38,201 bases of DNA from Candidatus Poribacteria bacterium (GCA_022821725.1 JAJEDB010000133.1:1-38201); one strand, 5' to 3'; positions 1-9,969 are shown, counted from the stretch's first letter. The notes: a model not told the origin generated them from the letters alone. Program-made: numbers and translations.

Positions 1-78
1 CCGGGCGGCTTGAGATTTTTTACCCCCAGTTTGAATAAAATCTAAGACGCGTTTGCGTAAATCTGTTGAATATGCCAT
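1..78 (-). mobile_element. IS630-family transposase, N-terminal fragment cut by the window edge
   Basis: On the minus strand an ATG at 78 opens a frame that runs off the left edge. It begins M-A-Y-S-T-D-L-R-K-R-V-L-D-F-I and continues to K-S-Q-A-A-R. This is the typical start of IS630-type transposases, whose N-terminal helix-turn-helix binds the element ends before the DDE catalytic domain. Only 26 codons are visible, so neither the catalytic domain nor the far end of the element can be assessed. The element end should lie just right of 78, next to a truncated DUF4926 gene. The family call rests on the N-terminal pattern alone. Confidence 0.62.
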
Positions 79-105
79 AATAGACGCAGCCTATCATAAA
101 ACCGA

Positions 106-300
106 AAAAATGTCTCTTTAATTCTAAAGGTCACTATATACCGCGGGCAAGTCGGTACAATTGTTGAGGAGTACGAGGCCGGCGTGTTTGAAGTTGAATT
201 TAGTGATTTACAAGGCAGAATGTATGCCTTAGAAACGTTAAAGGCCTCCCAGCTCATGCTACTCCGGCATCAACTTCTTAATGAGAGAAGGTCGGCTTAA
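106..300 (+). pseudogene. 5'-truncated DUF4926 remnant
   Basis: The plus strand from about 142 to the TAA at 298-300 encodes R-G-Q-V-G-T-I-V-E, then a stretch with V-E-F-S-D and Y-A-L-E-T-L-K-A-S-Q-L. This matches the conserved core and end of small DUF4926 proteins, which often sit beside toxin-antitoxin or DUF6883-type genes. The usual N-terminal third is missing. The frame closes upstream at a TAA (97-99), and no ATG, GTG or TTG start lies between that stop and the conserved core. The IS630 end is immediately upstream, so the insertion probably removed or displaced the 5' part. No function is expected. Confidence 0.55.
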
Positions 301-566
301 CACCCCGTTTAAATAGTCGTATTTGCGTAGGAAAAACGTTTGTGTTCTGCTATCAGGTTTGTTAGCGACAATCGTATGTATATGTAACGGCACTCCGTGC
401 GTGCCGTTAATATTTTGCATATAACGATATAAAGCATGTAGTGATGCTTTAGCAGGACTTATGTAGTAATCACGCCTGCTGGGAAAACGTTCCCTGACGA
501 ATTGTGCGGGTCCTAACTTTAAAATATAACGACACACAGTGTGTCTACTGCTTTGAAAGGAAAAGA
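301..566. other. AT-rich gap between the DUF4926 remnant and the BMP gene
   Basis: No convincing gene. An antisense frame of 118 codons is open across most of it, but it runs into the DUF4926 remnant and the BMP start and I recognise nothing in it. Near 448-465 the text AGGACTTATGTAG resembles a decayed end of the AGGACTTACGCA repeats found elsewhere. The right end carries the probable BMP promoter. Confidence 0.35.
502..530 (+). promoter_or_regulatory. Probable sigma-70 promoter of the BMP lipoprotein gene
   Basis: TTGTGC at 502-507, a 17-base spacer, and TATAAC at 525-530 (five of six -10 matches). It lies 36 bases upstream of the ATG at 567, which has an AAAGGAAAAG ribosome site. This is pattern matching only. 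Confidence 0.42.
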
Positions 567-1601
567 ATGAACTATTTGAATGTGTTGAAAAATGCAACCT
601 TTTTAGGGATCGCAATCTTTTTAATTTATACTTGTGGCTGTGAGAAGATTCAGGATATGCGACCTCCTGATCAACCAGAGATGATGGATGCTGCTTCGAT
701 TCGGGTCAGCGTCGTGTATCCGGGAGAATGTCTCGGCGATTCTTCTTACTGTGATGTGCTTTTTAACGGTGCACAGAAAGCAAAAACGGAACTCGGTGTT
801 GATATAACCGAAATGGAAAGCAGCCCCGAAACGTGGGATATGCGTTTACAGGAAGCCGCTCAGACATCGGGCTTAGTTATCACTTCGGGCTACCAAATGG
901 CGGCTCCCATCTCACGCGTGGCACCGGGATTCCCAGAGGTTATATTCGTCATTTTTGATGCCGCAGTGGAGCTCCCCAATGTCGTCTCTTTCACACACAG
1001 AGTGAACGAAGGCACGTTTCTGCTTGGAGCGATCGCCGGGCTAAAAACGGAGACTGGAAAGGTTGGCTACCTCGGTGGGGCGGATGTTCCATTAATACAC
1101 GAATTTGAAGCCGGCTACGTCGCAGGGGTCAAAGCCGTGAATCCGGACGCAGAGATTATCAAAGGCTATGTCGCTGATAACGAGCAAGGGTTCTACCAAC
1201 CTGAGGTCGGCGGAACAATCGCTTTGACCCAATATGGGCTCGGTGTTGATGTGATTTACACGATGGCAGATCAGTCGGGATTCGGCGCGATTGAAGCCGC
1301 GAAACTCGCAGAAGGCAGATATGTGATATGGAACTACATTGATATTACGGATCTCGCACCCGGGGTCGTCCTATCAGGGCTTCGTGTCGGAATCGACGAC
1401 TCTGTATATGACGTTATCCAAGCGTTCGCCGCTGGCGATTTAATGGCAGGCGTTCGCTCCCTCGGTCTCGCTGAGGGCACTGTCGGTTATATGCTCGGTG
1501 AAGGCAACAAGGATCTGCTTTCTGAGGAACTCCTCGAAAAAGTCGAAGCACTGAAAGCAGGCATCATCGCTGGTGAGATTACGGTGCCGACAACACCATA
1601 A
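567..1601 (+). CDS. BMP-family (PnrA/Med-like) substrate-binding lipoprotein
   Basis: Predicted 344-aa extracytoplasmic ligand-binding protein of the Bmp family (PF02608 type), whose known members bind nucleosides or similar small molecules for ABC importers. The N-terminus has a hydrophobic stretch (residues 11-22) followed by T-C-G-C, so lipidation at C25 (or C23) is likely. The body shows the two-lobe pattern: V-S-V-V-Y-P-G near residue 50, then G-A-I-A-G, G-K-V-G-Y-L-G-G, and the late G-L-R-V-G-I-D-D-S-V. The ATG at 567 is chosen because AAAGGAAAAG lies just upstream and it places the signal at the very N-terminus; the frame is open 21 codons further upstream. No ATPase or permease is adjacent, so it is an orphan binding protein or serves a transporter elsewhere. 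Confidence 0.82.
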   Translation: MNYLNVLKNATFLGIAIFLIYTCGCEKIQDMRPPDQPEMMDAASIRVSVVYPGECLGDSSYCDVLFNGAQKAKTELGVDITEMESSPETWDMRLQEAAQTSGLVITSGYQMAAPISRVAPGFPEVIFVIFDAAVELPNVVSFTHRVNEGTFLLGAIAGLKTETGKVGYLGGADVPLIHEFEAGYVAGVKAVNPDAEIIKGYVADNEQGFYQPEVGGTIALTQYGLGVDVIYTMADQSGFGAIEAAKLAEGRYVIWNYIDITDLAPGVVLSGLRVGIDDSVYDVIQAFAAGDLMAGVRSLGLAEGTVGYMLGEGNKDLLSEELLEKVEALKAGIIAGEITVPTTP

Positions 1602-1637
1602 TGCTGGGCGGCTGTTCTACCCACCCTAAAATGATGG

Positions 1638-1710
1638 ATGATTCCCGTGTGGGAGGGGTTTCTAACCCGATGGGATAATTCCCTTGTGGGAGGGGTTTCT
1701 AACCCCGATG
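1638..1710. repeat. Two tandem copies of a GGGTTTCTAACCC hairpin repeat
   Basis: Two near-identical units of about 35 bases (1638-1672 and 1676-1710) each read ATxATTCCCxTGTGGGAGG followed by a GGGTT-TCT-AACCC hairpin and GATG. The second copy has one extra stem pair. They follow the BMP stop and precede the terminator-like hairpin at 1719. Confidence 0.7.
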
Positions 1711-1718
1711 TAAACGCT

Positions 1719-1748
1719 GGCGAGGTTTCTTAACCTCGCCATTTTATT
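1719..1748 (+). terminator. Intrinsic terminator after the BMP gene
   Basis: A perfect nine-pair stem, GGCGAGGTT (1719-1727) and AACCTCGCC (1732-1740), with a TCTT loop, is followed by ATTTTATTT. The stem belongs to the same hairpin-repeat family as several other intergenic repeats here, so a repeat probably serves as the terminator of the plus-strand transcript. Confidence 0.6.
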
Positions 1749-2549
1749 TCACGGCTTGGTATCGGTATTGACGGGCGGTTCATCGTTGTTCAAAAACCGT
1801 TCAATCGTGTTTATCGTCGCCGGGCTTGTGCGGAAATCGGCAACCCACGGTTCACGGAAATAGGCCTGCTTGTCCCGCGGGAGCGCGGAGATTACTTCGG
1901 GGGGCGTCTTCAACCGATGCCAGTGGGTCGCGAGATGGGCATAGGCGTTTAGCACTGCGACGCGCGGGGTCTCCCGTTGCCACACGGGACCCGCATGACA
2001 CAGGTTCTCGGTAAAGAAGATCGCACTACCTGCTGGACAGTCATACGACATCAGGAACGGACTTCGTTTCCCTTCCTCTAATGACATGTGATCTGCATGC
2101 ATCGGGAAGTTAGACTTATGACTCCCCGCGATGAAGTGTGTCGCACCGTCCTTTTTGGTGACATCTGTGAGTTCAAAGACAACGCGCACCATGCCTGCGT
2201 GAATCCGTCCGTTATTGCAGCGGTACCCGAAAATAGGATCGCCTTGTTGCGGTCCACCACCGTGGAGCCCACCGTGTTCCTGTCCTTTTTCACGCCAGAC
2301 AGAGGAACAGTTTTCTAAACGAACATCGGGTCCGATGATTTCGTGCAAGACATCGAGCACTTTGGGGTGGTCGATCAGGACACTCGCTGGACCGCCCGGC
2401 ACGGCGCGTTGTTCTGGTGGTAAAGACTCTGGATTGTGATGTATCCGTTCAATCTGCTCAACGATTGCGTCTACTTCGTCGCGTTCAAGGATCGCGGGAC
2501 GGACGAGGAATCCGCTCAAATCGAATCGAAATTTTTCTTCGTCGGTCAT
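1749..2549 (-). CDS. PhyH-family Fe(II)/2-oxoglutarate dioxygenase (H-x-G type)
   Basis: A 266-aa protein of the phytanoyl-CoA dioxygenase family, cytosolic, predicted to use 2-oxoglutarate and O2 to oxidise an unknown small substrate. The central double-stranded beta-helix is recognisable from F-E-L-T-D-V (125-130), F-I-A-G-S-H-K (139-145) and C-P-A-G-S-A-I-F-F (171-179). The likely metal ligands are H96 in G-L-H-G-G-G and H185 in L-C-H-A-G, with R196 placed to bind 2-oxoglutarate. The usual acidic residue of H-x-D/E is G98 here, so the facial triad may be incomplete, as in Fe/2OG halogenases, or the ligand may come from elsewhere. Upstream, at a short spacing on the same strand, lies the DUF1611 gene (stop 2589), so the two are probably cotranscribed. 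Confidence 0.85.
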   Translation of the reverse strand: MTDEEKFRFDLSGFLVRPAILERDEVDAIVEQIERIHHNPESLPPEQRAVPGGPASVLIDHPKVLDVLHEIIGPDVRLENCSSVWREKGQEHGGLHGGGPQQGDPIFGYRCNNGRIHAGMVRVVFELTDVTKKDGATHFIAGSHKSNFPMHADHMSLEEGKRSPFLMSYDCPAGSAIFFTENLCHAGPVWQRETPRVAVLNAYAHLATHWHRLKTPPEVISALPRDKQAYFREPWVADFRTSPATINTIERFLNNDEPPVNTDTKP

Positions 2550-2588
2550 CGGTTTTGGGTCTCCTTTAGTTTTACGGCGTTAGCGCTT

Positions 2589-3650
2589 TTATTTTTTTCT
2601 ATGAAATACCTGAACAGCGTCAACGAGTTTATCCGCACCGAACCGAACGACATCCGTTGCAGGTAATCCTGTCTCTACCTCCGCTTGACGAACTGCCTCA
2701 TGTGCTTCAGCGTCAGATAAATCAAAACAATTCAGTGCCAATCCGATCACTTTGGCAGGCTTTATTGGTGCCGCCATTGCTTCATACTGTGCTATCATCT
2801 CAGGAACCGAGGGCAACGGCACCGTATACCGAGCAACCGTATCCCGCGAGGGTTGATGACAGAATATCATCGCATCGGGGAGGCTCCCGTGGAGCAGGCT
2901 TAACGTTACACCGGAATACCCCGGATGAACGAGTGAACCCTGTCCTTCAACGATAAGGAGTGAGTGATCTCGCGCACCCTCAAGCACAATCTGCTCGGCT
3001 GCACCCGCGGTGAAATCAGAGACAACGGCATCGATCGCAATGCCCCAACCCCATACCATAATCCCGTTTTGACCGGTTGGACAGAATTCGGCATCCAAAC
3101 CGCGCCCACGTGCCGCACGTGTGACCTCTATGCCGGATAGCATTTTACCGACGCGGCAATCTGAACCCACAGTGAGAATCACTGTAGCATCGACAGCATC
3201 GGCTTTACACGTCGCGACGGGTAAGTTGGCAGGGGGTTTCCGAGCATCCCATAACACGACATCGTGTGATGCCGCGAGTTCTATGAGTTCTGGGTCCTCA
3301 CTCAGGAATTGGTGCAAGCCACTCATGACGTGGAGTCGATTGTGTATCGCTTCGCGAAGGACTGCGCGCCAAGCATGAGGGAGTTCACCACCGGGTGGCG
3401 CAATGCCGATTGCGAGCAGGGTCGGATCGAATTGCATCGCCTCGGCGAGATCCGGGACAATCGGTATACCTTCCCCGATCTCGATAATTTCGCTGGTATC
3501 TCGTCCCGCGTTTTCACTGTCAATAACGGCGACGACGTTCTCAGGGAGATAGCGGACCAAGACCGTAGCGGTTTTCGATTCGAGGATACCGAACGAACCC
3601 TCAGCAAGAATCGCGATTCTCTGTGATTTCGGTTGTAATTGCTTTAGCAT
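2589..3650 (-). CDS. DUF1611 family protein, DgcN-like
   Basis: A 353-aa cytosolic protein of the DUF1611 family. It has an N-terminal Rossmann-like part (residues 10-130) and a C-terminal P-loop-like domain with V-G-S-D-C-R-V-G-K-M (161-170), then P-T-G-Q-N-G and V-E-G-Q-G-S-L-V-H-P-G-Y. A characterised member, DgcN of marine Pseudoalteromonas, is a D-glutamate N-acetyltransferase; other members travel with dipeptide epimerases. The frame extends 46 codons upstream to 3788, but ATG 3650 starts where homologous N-termini would and has CGGATAAAA before it. It precedes the PhyH gene on the same strand. Family is clear; substrate is inferred only. Confidence 0.75.
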   Translation of the reverse strand: MLKQLQPKSQRIAILAEGSFGILESKTATVLVRYLPENVVAVIDSENAGRDTSEIIEIGEGIPIVPDLAEAMQFDPTLLAIGIAPPGGELPHAWRAVLREAIHNRLHVMSGLHQFLSEDPELIELAASHDVVLWDARKPPANLPVATCKADAVDATVILTVGSDCRVGKMLSGIEVTRAARGRGLDAEFCPTGQNGIMVWGWGIAIDAVVSDFTAGAAEQIVLEGARDHSLLIVEGQGSLVHPGYSGVTLSLLHGSLPDAMIFCHQPSRDTVARYTVPLPSVPEMIAQYEAMAAPIKPAKVIGLALNCFDLSDAEAHEAVRQAEVETGLPATDVVRFGADKLVDAVQVFHRKK

Positions 3651-4004
3651 TTTTTTATCCGTCGTTTCGTGCGGGATAGGATATACGTGTAGACTTGATG
3701 CGTTGCGATTGCCCTTGGTGATAAGTTGTCTTTCTTCTCGATTGTCAAAGCACAGAGCCCGTAATGAAATGGAGGGCGGATTACACAAAGGAACCTTAAG
3801 GTTCCAAACTCACTTGATTGAACCGCAAGGAATAGTTAAAAATTAGCACAAATCACAATCAATTACAAGGGCTAGATCAGGGTCATTTAGTTTTCTGTAG
3901 GAGGGAACTCCGATTCCGACTCTTATTTCTTCTGCTTGTGGGGAGATATGGAGGACACCTCTTCTGTAGGAGCGAGTTCCACTCGCGATTCTTACAGATA
4001 ACTC
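3651..4004. other. Repeat-rich intergenic region with a palindrome
   Basis: No gene is evident. It holds a perfect 16-base palindrome at 3790-3805 (GGAACCTT-AAGGTTCC), which could be an operator for the DUF1611 gene. It also holds two copies of the GTAGGAG-type hairpin repeat, a degenerate one near 3896-3925 and a good one at 3966-3992. Confidence 0.5.
3966..3992. repeat. GTAGGAGCGAGT hairpin repeat
   Basis: TGTAGGA leads into the stem GCGAGT-TCC-ACTCGC followed by GATTC. A related copy lies at 15364-15395 and a degenerate one near 3896. It is one of the GTAG-plus-hairpin repeats scattered through this window. Confidence 0.65.
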
Positions 4005-4883
4005 CTAAAGAAATTGACGGAGATACCTACCACCAAGCGCGAAGCCGTCTAACCCCGGGGCACCGCGATCCTCGTTCTCAACACAGAGCACATAGTCGTA
4101 ACCCGATTCCTGCAGCGCACCGGTGATCGTTCCCCAATTCAATTGCCCGCGTCCGGGCACACGATATTGCCACCACCAGTTGCCGATGATACCTTGTCGG
4201 AACTTCATCTGCGGACTGATTTCACAGTCCTTCACGTCGGCGTAATACCACTTGCCGTTGAACATGCGGATTGCGTCCTCTGCGGGTAGGATACCCATCC
4301 AGAGCCAGTGCGACGGGTCACAGGAGAGTCCGAGCGAATCTGAAGGAATCGCGTCAAGGATCCGTTCCCACATTTCAGGATTACAGGCGATGTTGCCCAT
4401 ACGAACCGCGCAATCCAGCGCAAGCTGCACACCTTTATCTTCGGCGAAGCGGACGACCGGTGTCCACATCTCTTTAAATCGTCCGACGAGTTCAACCGAT
4501 CTGTCGCCCGGATTGCCCGGTTCCGAAGAGAACTGACCATAGAAATGCCACCCCACGGGACTACCGGCGTAAGTCACCACCACGGGGGCTCCGAGGATGT
4601 GTGTCGCTTCGATTGCCTGCATCAGGGCATCGCGCGCATTCTCCCGTGTCTCTTGATCGTCGTCAAGCAGGTTACAATGCGCTGTGAGGGCTGCGAGGTA
4701 GATGCCGTGGGTATCCAAAATTTCCTTGACCGCTTCGCCACCCGATTGTATAATGTCACTCGGTTCGACAACACCGGTAGCGTTCGGGCGGATGGCGTCA
4801 AATCCGTTGGCTTTTGCCCATGCTGCACATTCGGCAAGGCTCCAACCGCCGTTACCCGCGCTCGTGCTGAAACTTAAATCCAT
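4005..4883 (-). CDS. Sugar phosphate isomerase/epimerase-like TIM barrel
   Basis: A 292-aa protein of the xylose isomerase-like/AP endonuclease 2 superfamily. It starts M-D-L-S-F-S-T-S-A-G-N-G-G-W and carries L-A-L-D-C-A, L-S-C-D-P-S-H-W, Y-Y-A-D-V-K-D-C and, near the C-terminus, V-P-G-R-G and C-V-E-N-E-D-R. These supply the H, D and E residues that usually bind a divalent metal in these barrels. Members interconvert ketoses or act on inositols. ATG 4883 is preferred over the frame start at 4925 because AAAAGGAAAAG lies just upstream. It is divergent from the DNA glycosylase gene, with only 36 bases between starts. No signal peptide, so cytosolic. Substrate unknown. Confidence 0.8.
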   Translation of the reverse strand: MDLSFSTSAGNGGWSLAECAAWAKANGFDAIRPNATGVVEPSDIIQSGGEAVKEILDTHGIYLAALTAHCNLLDDDQETRENARDALMQAIEATHILGAPVVVTYAGSPVGWHFYGQFSSEPGNPGDRSVELVGRFKEMWTPVVRFAEDKGVQLALDCAVRMGNIACNPEMWERILDAIPSDSLGLSCDPSHWLWMGILPAEDAIRMFNGKWYYADVKDCEISPQMKFRQGIIGNWWWQYRVPGRGQLNWGTITGALQESGYDYVLCVENEDRGAPGLDGFALGGRYLRQFL

Positions 4884-4919
4884 AGTCTTTTCCTTTTTTA
4901 TTAGAGGACTTTCTACATA

Positions 4920-5597
4920 ATGCAAATTCTATGTGAAGGCAATATTACTGAAAAACTGTTTACACGCTATAATCAATTGCTCGCACAACACGGGAACCAT
5001 AAATGGTGGCCCGCAGACACTCCGTTTGAAGTCGCACTCGGTGCGATTCTAACACAAGCGACTTCATGGCGCAACGTCGAAAAAGCGATGGACAATCTCA
5101 AGGATGCCGGGGCTTTTACCCCTGAGGAGATAGCATCTATCAGCCAATCCGCGTTGGAACGACTCATCCGACCCTCACGCTACTTTCGGATGAAGGCGCG
5201 AAAAGTGCGGGCATTTGTAGATCATATCGCCGATCGTCCCATGCACGTGATGTTTACACAGGATGTCCCTGAGTTGCGTGAAGAACTGCTCTCCATCTAC
5301 GGGGTCGGCCCCGAAACGGCGGATACAATAATTCTCTATGCTGCTGGTAAACCGAGTTTTGTGGTTGATTCCTATACCTATAGACTTTTTTCGCGGTTGG
5401 GATGGGTTACAGGGAGATACAACTATGACAAACTCCGTGCCCTGTTTATGGACAACCTTCCGCACGACGTTGACCTATTCAACGAATACCATGCGCTGAT
5501 TGTGAGTCACGGTGCCAGAGTCTGCCACAAGAATACACCGAATTGTCAGGAGTGTCGTTTACAGACATCGTGTGCATATTACCAGTCGTCTGGATAA
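4920..5597 (+). CDS. HhH-GPD DNA glycosylase with Fe-S cluster, likely monofunctional
   Basis: A 225-aa base-excision repair glycosylase of the endonuclease III superfamily. The helix-hairpin-helix reads Y-G-V-G-P-E-T-A-D (127-135). The catalytic Asp is D150 in F-V-V-D-S-Y, and a C-terminal [4Fe-4S] loop has C202, C209, C212 and C218 in the classical C-x6-C-x2-C-x5-C spacing. E132 stands where endonuclease III has its catalytic Lys, so it should lack beta-lyase activity and behave like MagIII, Mig or AlkA-type enzymes that remove alkylated or mismatched bases. It is divergent from the sugar isomerase gene and convergent with ligA, another repair gene. The ATG start follows TAGAGGA at long spacing, so the exact start is moderately certain. 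Confidence 0.86.
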   Translation: MQILCEGNITEKLFTRYNQLLAQHGNHKWWPADTPFEVALGAILTQATSWRNVEKAMDNLKDAGAFTPEEIASISQSALERLIRPSRYFRMKARKVRAFVDHIADRPMHVMFTQDVPELREELLSIYGVGPETADTIILYAAGKPSFVVDSYTYRLFSRLGWVTGRYNYDKLRALFMDNLPHDVDLFNEYHALIVSHGARVCHKNTPNCQECRLQTSCAYYQSSG

Positions 5598-5690
5598 AGA
5601 TATGAGGTGAGTACCGAGTAAAACACCGAGGGAGAGCAGTTTGGGATTCCAATAAAGTAGATTCACGGAAGTTTGAAAATGGAAACGTAG

Positions 5691-5719
5691 GTTGGGTTGA
5701 AACGGAGTTGAAACCCAAC
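5691..5719. terminator. Hairpin between the convergent glycosylase and ligA genes
   Basis: GTTGGGTT (5691-5698) pairs with AACCCAAC (5712-5719) across a 13-base loop and is preceded by CGTAG. It lies between two convergent stops and probably acts as a bidirectional terminator. It is another GTAG-plus-stem repeat. Confidence 0.45.
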
Positions 5720-5720
5720 T

Positions 5721-7739
<2,019 letters not shown>

Positions 7740-7753
7740 TTAGCCAGTTTTAT

Positions 7754-7874
7754 AGGACTTACGCATGCCACTCTTTTGTAGCATAGGCTGTTAGCCTGTG
7801 TCAAGAGACCATCTACGTTTTTTAGGGAATTTCCATCTCACAGAACACGCTATGATCAAAATTACGTAAGTCCT
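7754..7874. repeat. 121-bp MITE-like element, copy A (upstream of ligA)
   Basis: It starts with AGGACTTACGCA (7754-7765) and ends with the near-perfect inverse TACGTAAGTCCT (7863-7874). Its interior has CTCTTTTGTAGCATAGGCT, then GTT and AGCCT, forming a hairpin. The copy at 33446-33566 has the same length and an alignable interior. It encodes nothing and fits a non-autonomous inverted-repeat element or a REP-like palindrome. Confidence 0.8.
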
Positions 7875-7940
7875 GTTTTAGAAAGAAGGCTCTGAAAAAT
7901 TTTTAACAACCTGGACCGGTCGCAAATACAACTATTTGCG

Positions 7941-9371
7941 TCATTGTGTGTGTGCTGATAAATCACCTGCGATCGTTAAGCGTCTCTGACGTGTAAAGGT
8001 GCGTGGACGTGTGAACCCTTCGCCTGTCGGTCCCGCGATGGTCATCGCGAGGTAGCCTTCGCCTTCTAATCCGCAAGACGCGTAAGAGGGGGCGTTTATG
8101 ACCGTAACACTGCAGTCTATTGCCTTTGTGAACTGCGTGATGCGTTTGGTGTTGTTTGTGTGGAGCACGCCAGTATGTCCACGTCCGCCTTCTGCTCTCA
8201 CTGCGCCTGCCAATGCCTCATCGAAATCGCGACAACGGACGACGGGAAGAATCGGCATCAGGTATTCGTTCATAACGAACCCATGATCCGCTGAAACTTC
8301 AACAACGATCGCGACTGTCTCCGCAGGGGCTGTGATACCCGCCGCGTTTAAGATCGTCAGCGCATCTTTACCGATGTATTCTTTGTTGGATTCCTCTTTT
8401 TCCGTGACAACCGCCTCTAATGCCTGAAGTCGGCTGGCACTGAGGAGATGCCCACCATTCCGCGTTAACTCCCGAACCGTTTCGTTTGCTACGGAATCGA
8501 TAACAAACAGTGCTTTTTCGCCGATACAGAGCAGATTGTTGTCAAAACTCGTGCCTGCAATGACATGTTTCGCTGCCTGCTGAATATCCGCTGTTTCATC
8601 AACAATCGCAGGCGGATTGCCAGGTCCAGCAGCGATCGTCTTTTTACCGCTTGAGAGCGCAGTCCGCACGACGGACGTACCCCCCGTCGCAACGAGCATC
8701 GCGATCTCAGGGTGCTCCATGATCTCTTTCGCCGTTCGCAAACTGGCATTCGCAACCGATGTCAGTAAGTTGGGGGGACCCCCTGCCTTGACGATTGCCT
8801 CGTTGATGACGTGCATCGTCTCTTCGGTACAGTCGCGTGCGTTTGGATGCGGACTGAACACGACAGCGTTCCCCGCTGATAACATTATAATCGCGTGGTT
8901 AATCACCGTTGATGTTGGATTTGTGGTAGGGGTAATCGAGTTAATGACACCGAAGGGGACATATTCGATGAGAAGTGTTCCAGAATCACCCGATACTGCT
9001 TCGGAGATCAGATCCTCCACTCCCGGTGAGAGTGTTACGGCACCTTCATTCTTCATCACCTTATGTGCCGCATTCCCCATATTTGTGTCTTGGACTGCCA
9101 AATCTGCGAGACGTTTCGCGTTGGCAAGTGATACTTCTTTGATCGCTTCAATGATTTCGCGTCTTTTTGCGAACCCAAGTTTGACCAGTGCCGCTTGTGC
9201 TGTTTTCGCGGCTGCAATAGCCTCTCCTACTGTCCCAAAAACGCCTGCCCGCGCGGAGGAACTCACCCCCACGGGCGTAACGGGTTGTCTTGCTACTGTT
9301 TTGTCTTGTTGAAGTGTCCTTAATACTTGGGAGACAATCTCTTCAATCTGTTTTTCGTCAATTTGTGCCAT
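7941..9371 (-). CDS. Microcompartment-associated acylating aldehyde dehydrogenase (PduP/EutE type)
   Basis: A 476-aa CoA-acylating aldehyde dehydrogenase converting an aldehyde plus CoA and NAD+ to acyl-CoA, normally inside a bacterial microcompartment. Residues 5-21 (D-E-K-Q-I-E-E-I-V and following) form a short amphipathic helix followed by a Pro/Ser-rich linker, the layout of a shell-targeting peptide. The nucleophile is C282 in N-N-L-L-C-I-G-E-K; the nucleotide-binding region has S-I-T-P-T-T-N-P-T (145-153) and A-T-G-G-T (228-232). About 170 bases upstream on the same strand lies the BMC-H shell gene, so the two probably form one transcript with the shell gene first. No alcohol dehydrogenase, phosphotransacylase, signature lyase or vertex protein is nearby, so the aldehyde source is not revealed. 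The start ATG follows GGAGGGCTGA. Confidence 0.93.
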   Translation of the reverse strand: MAQIDEKQIEEIVSQVLRTLQQDKTVARQPVTPVGVSSSARAGVFGTVGEAIAAAKTAQAALVKLGFAKRREIIEAIKEVSLANAKRLADLAVQDTNMGNAAHKVMKNEGAVTLSPGVEDLISEAVSGDSGTLLIEYVPFGVINSITPTTNPTSTVINHAIIMLSAGNAVVFSPHPNARDCTEETMHVINEAIVKAGGPPNLLTSVANASLRTAKEIMEHPEIAMLVATGGTSVVRTALSSGKKTIAAGPGNPPAIVDETADIQQAAKHVIAGTSFDNNLLCIGEKALFVIDSVANETVRELTRNGGHLLSASRLQALEAVVTEKEESNKEYIGKDALTILNAAGITAPAETVAIVVEVSADHGFVMNEYLMPILPVVRCRDFDEALAGAVRAEGGRGHTGVLHTNNTKRITQFTKAIDCSVTVINAPSYASCGLEGEGYLAMTIAGPTGEGFTRPRTFTRQRRLTIAGDLSAHTQ

Positions 9372-9539
9372 TCAGCCCTCCAATACCTCGTTGTGCACGG
9401 CGCCAACGGGAACACGTGCTGAAACCGCTAACGGATCCAGACGATAGATATAGAACCTATAACGGTGCGACGTGCTCTCTACTAAAGCGGTGTAGGGCTG
9501 AGGTCCGAAAGCCATCCCTCACCCTACGAGGTTTCTGAT

Positions 9540-9836
9540 CTATTTGCTACTCTTGGCAGAAGAATTCCCGCCGAGAATGCCTTCCACATCTGAATGTGGG
9601 CGAGGGATGACGTGCACCGACACTAATTCGCCAACTGCTTTCGCCGCTTCCGCGCCAGCATCTGTCGCGGCTTGCACCGCACCGACATCTCCGCGGACCA
9701 AAACAGTGACGAAACCGCCCCCTACCTGTTCTTTTCCAACCAGTTTGACATTTGCGGCTTTCACCATGGTGTCGGCAGCTTCGACCGCACCGATGAGTCC
9801 ACGTGTTTCAACCATTCCTAATGCTTCATTGCTCAT
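9540..9836 (-). CDS. BMC-H hexameric microcompartment shell protein (PduA/EutM type)
   Basis: A 98-aa single BMC-domain protein that should form cyclic hexamers tiling the facets of a microcompartment shell. The N-terminus reads [12 protein letters not shown] (residues 5-16). The body has [11 protein letters not shown], a pore-loop V-G-G-G-F (38-42), V-R-G-D-V-G-A-V, and late V-I-P-R-P-H. These match canonical PduA/EutM/CcmK proteins in order and length. ATG 9836 is chosen because AAGGAG precedes it at good spacing and the family starts here; the longer open frame to 9935 would read into a repeat. It lies directly upstream of the aldehyde dehydrogenase gene. Only one shell gene is present, so other shell parts must be encoded elsewhere. 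Confidence 0.94.
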   Translation of the reverse strand: MSNEALGMVETRGLIGAVEAADTMVKAANVKLVGKEQVGGGFVTVLVRGDVGAVQAATDAGAEAAKAVGELVSVHVIPRPHSDVEGILGGNSSAKSSK

Positions 9837-9858
9837 GTAATTAAGCTCCTTATCTGTT

Positions 9859-9969
9859 AGGACGTACACGTTTCGCTGGTAGGTGCGGTTTCCAACCGCA
9901 CCGGGCCCATAGTGGTAAGTATCTGGGCAGGCCAAAGATAGGTGTCCCGGCTCAATTTGCGTAAGTCCT
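9859..9969. repeat. MITE-like element in the BMC leader, with a perfect hairpin
   Basis: The right end is TGCGTAAGTCCT (9958-9969); the left end AGGACGTACACG (9859-9870) is a decayed version of the inverse. Inside is a perfect nine-pair hairpin, GGTGCGGTT-TCC-AACCGCACC (9882-9902). The element ends within 10 bases of the BMC ribosome site, so it lies in or near the transcript leader. Confidence 0.6.

Noticed and set aside
42..257. Minus-strand open frame of 71 codons
   Set aside because: It is the shadow of the IS630 and DUF4926 coding regions, which read as known families in other frames.
259..615. Antisense open frame of 118 codons between the DUF4926 remnant and the BMP gene
   Set aside because: It overlaps both neighbours and the BMP promoter, has no clear ribosome site, and shows no domain I recognise.
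1638..1740. Possible CRISPR array from repeated units after the BMP gene
   Set aside because: There are only two units plus a related hairpin, there are no spacers of constant length, and no cas genes are nearby.
8617..9312. 231-codon plus-strand frame
   Set aside because: It is antisense to the aldehyde dehydrogenase, whose frame carries all family motifs; long shadows are common opposite GC-biased genes.
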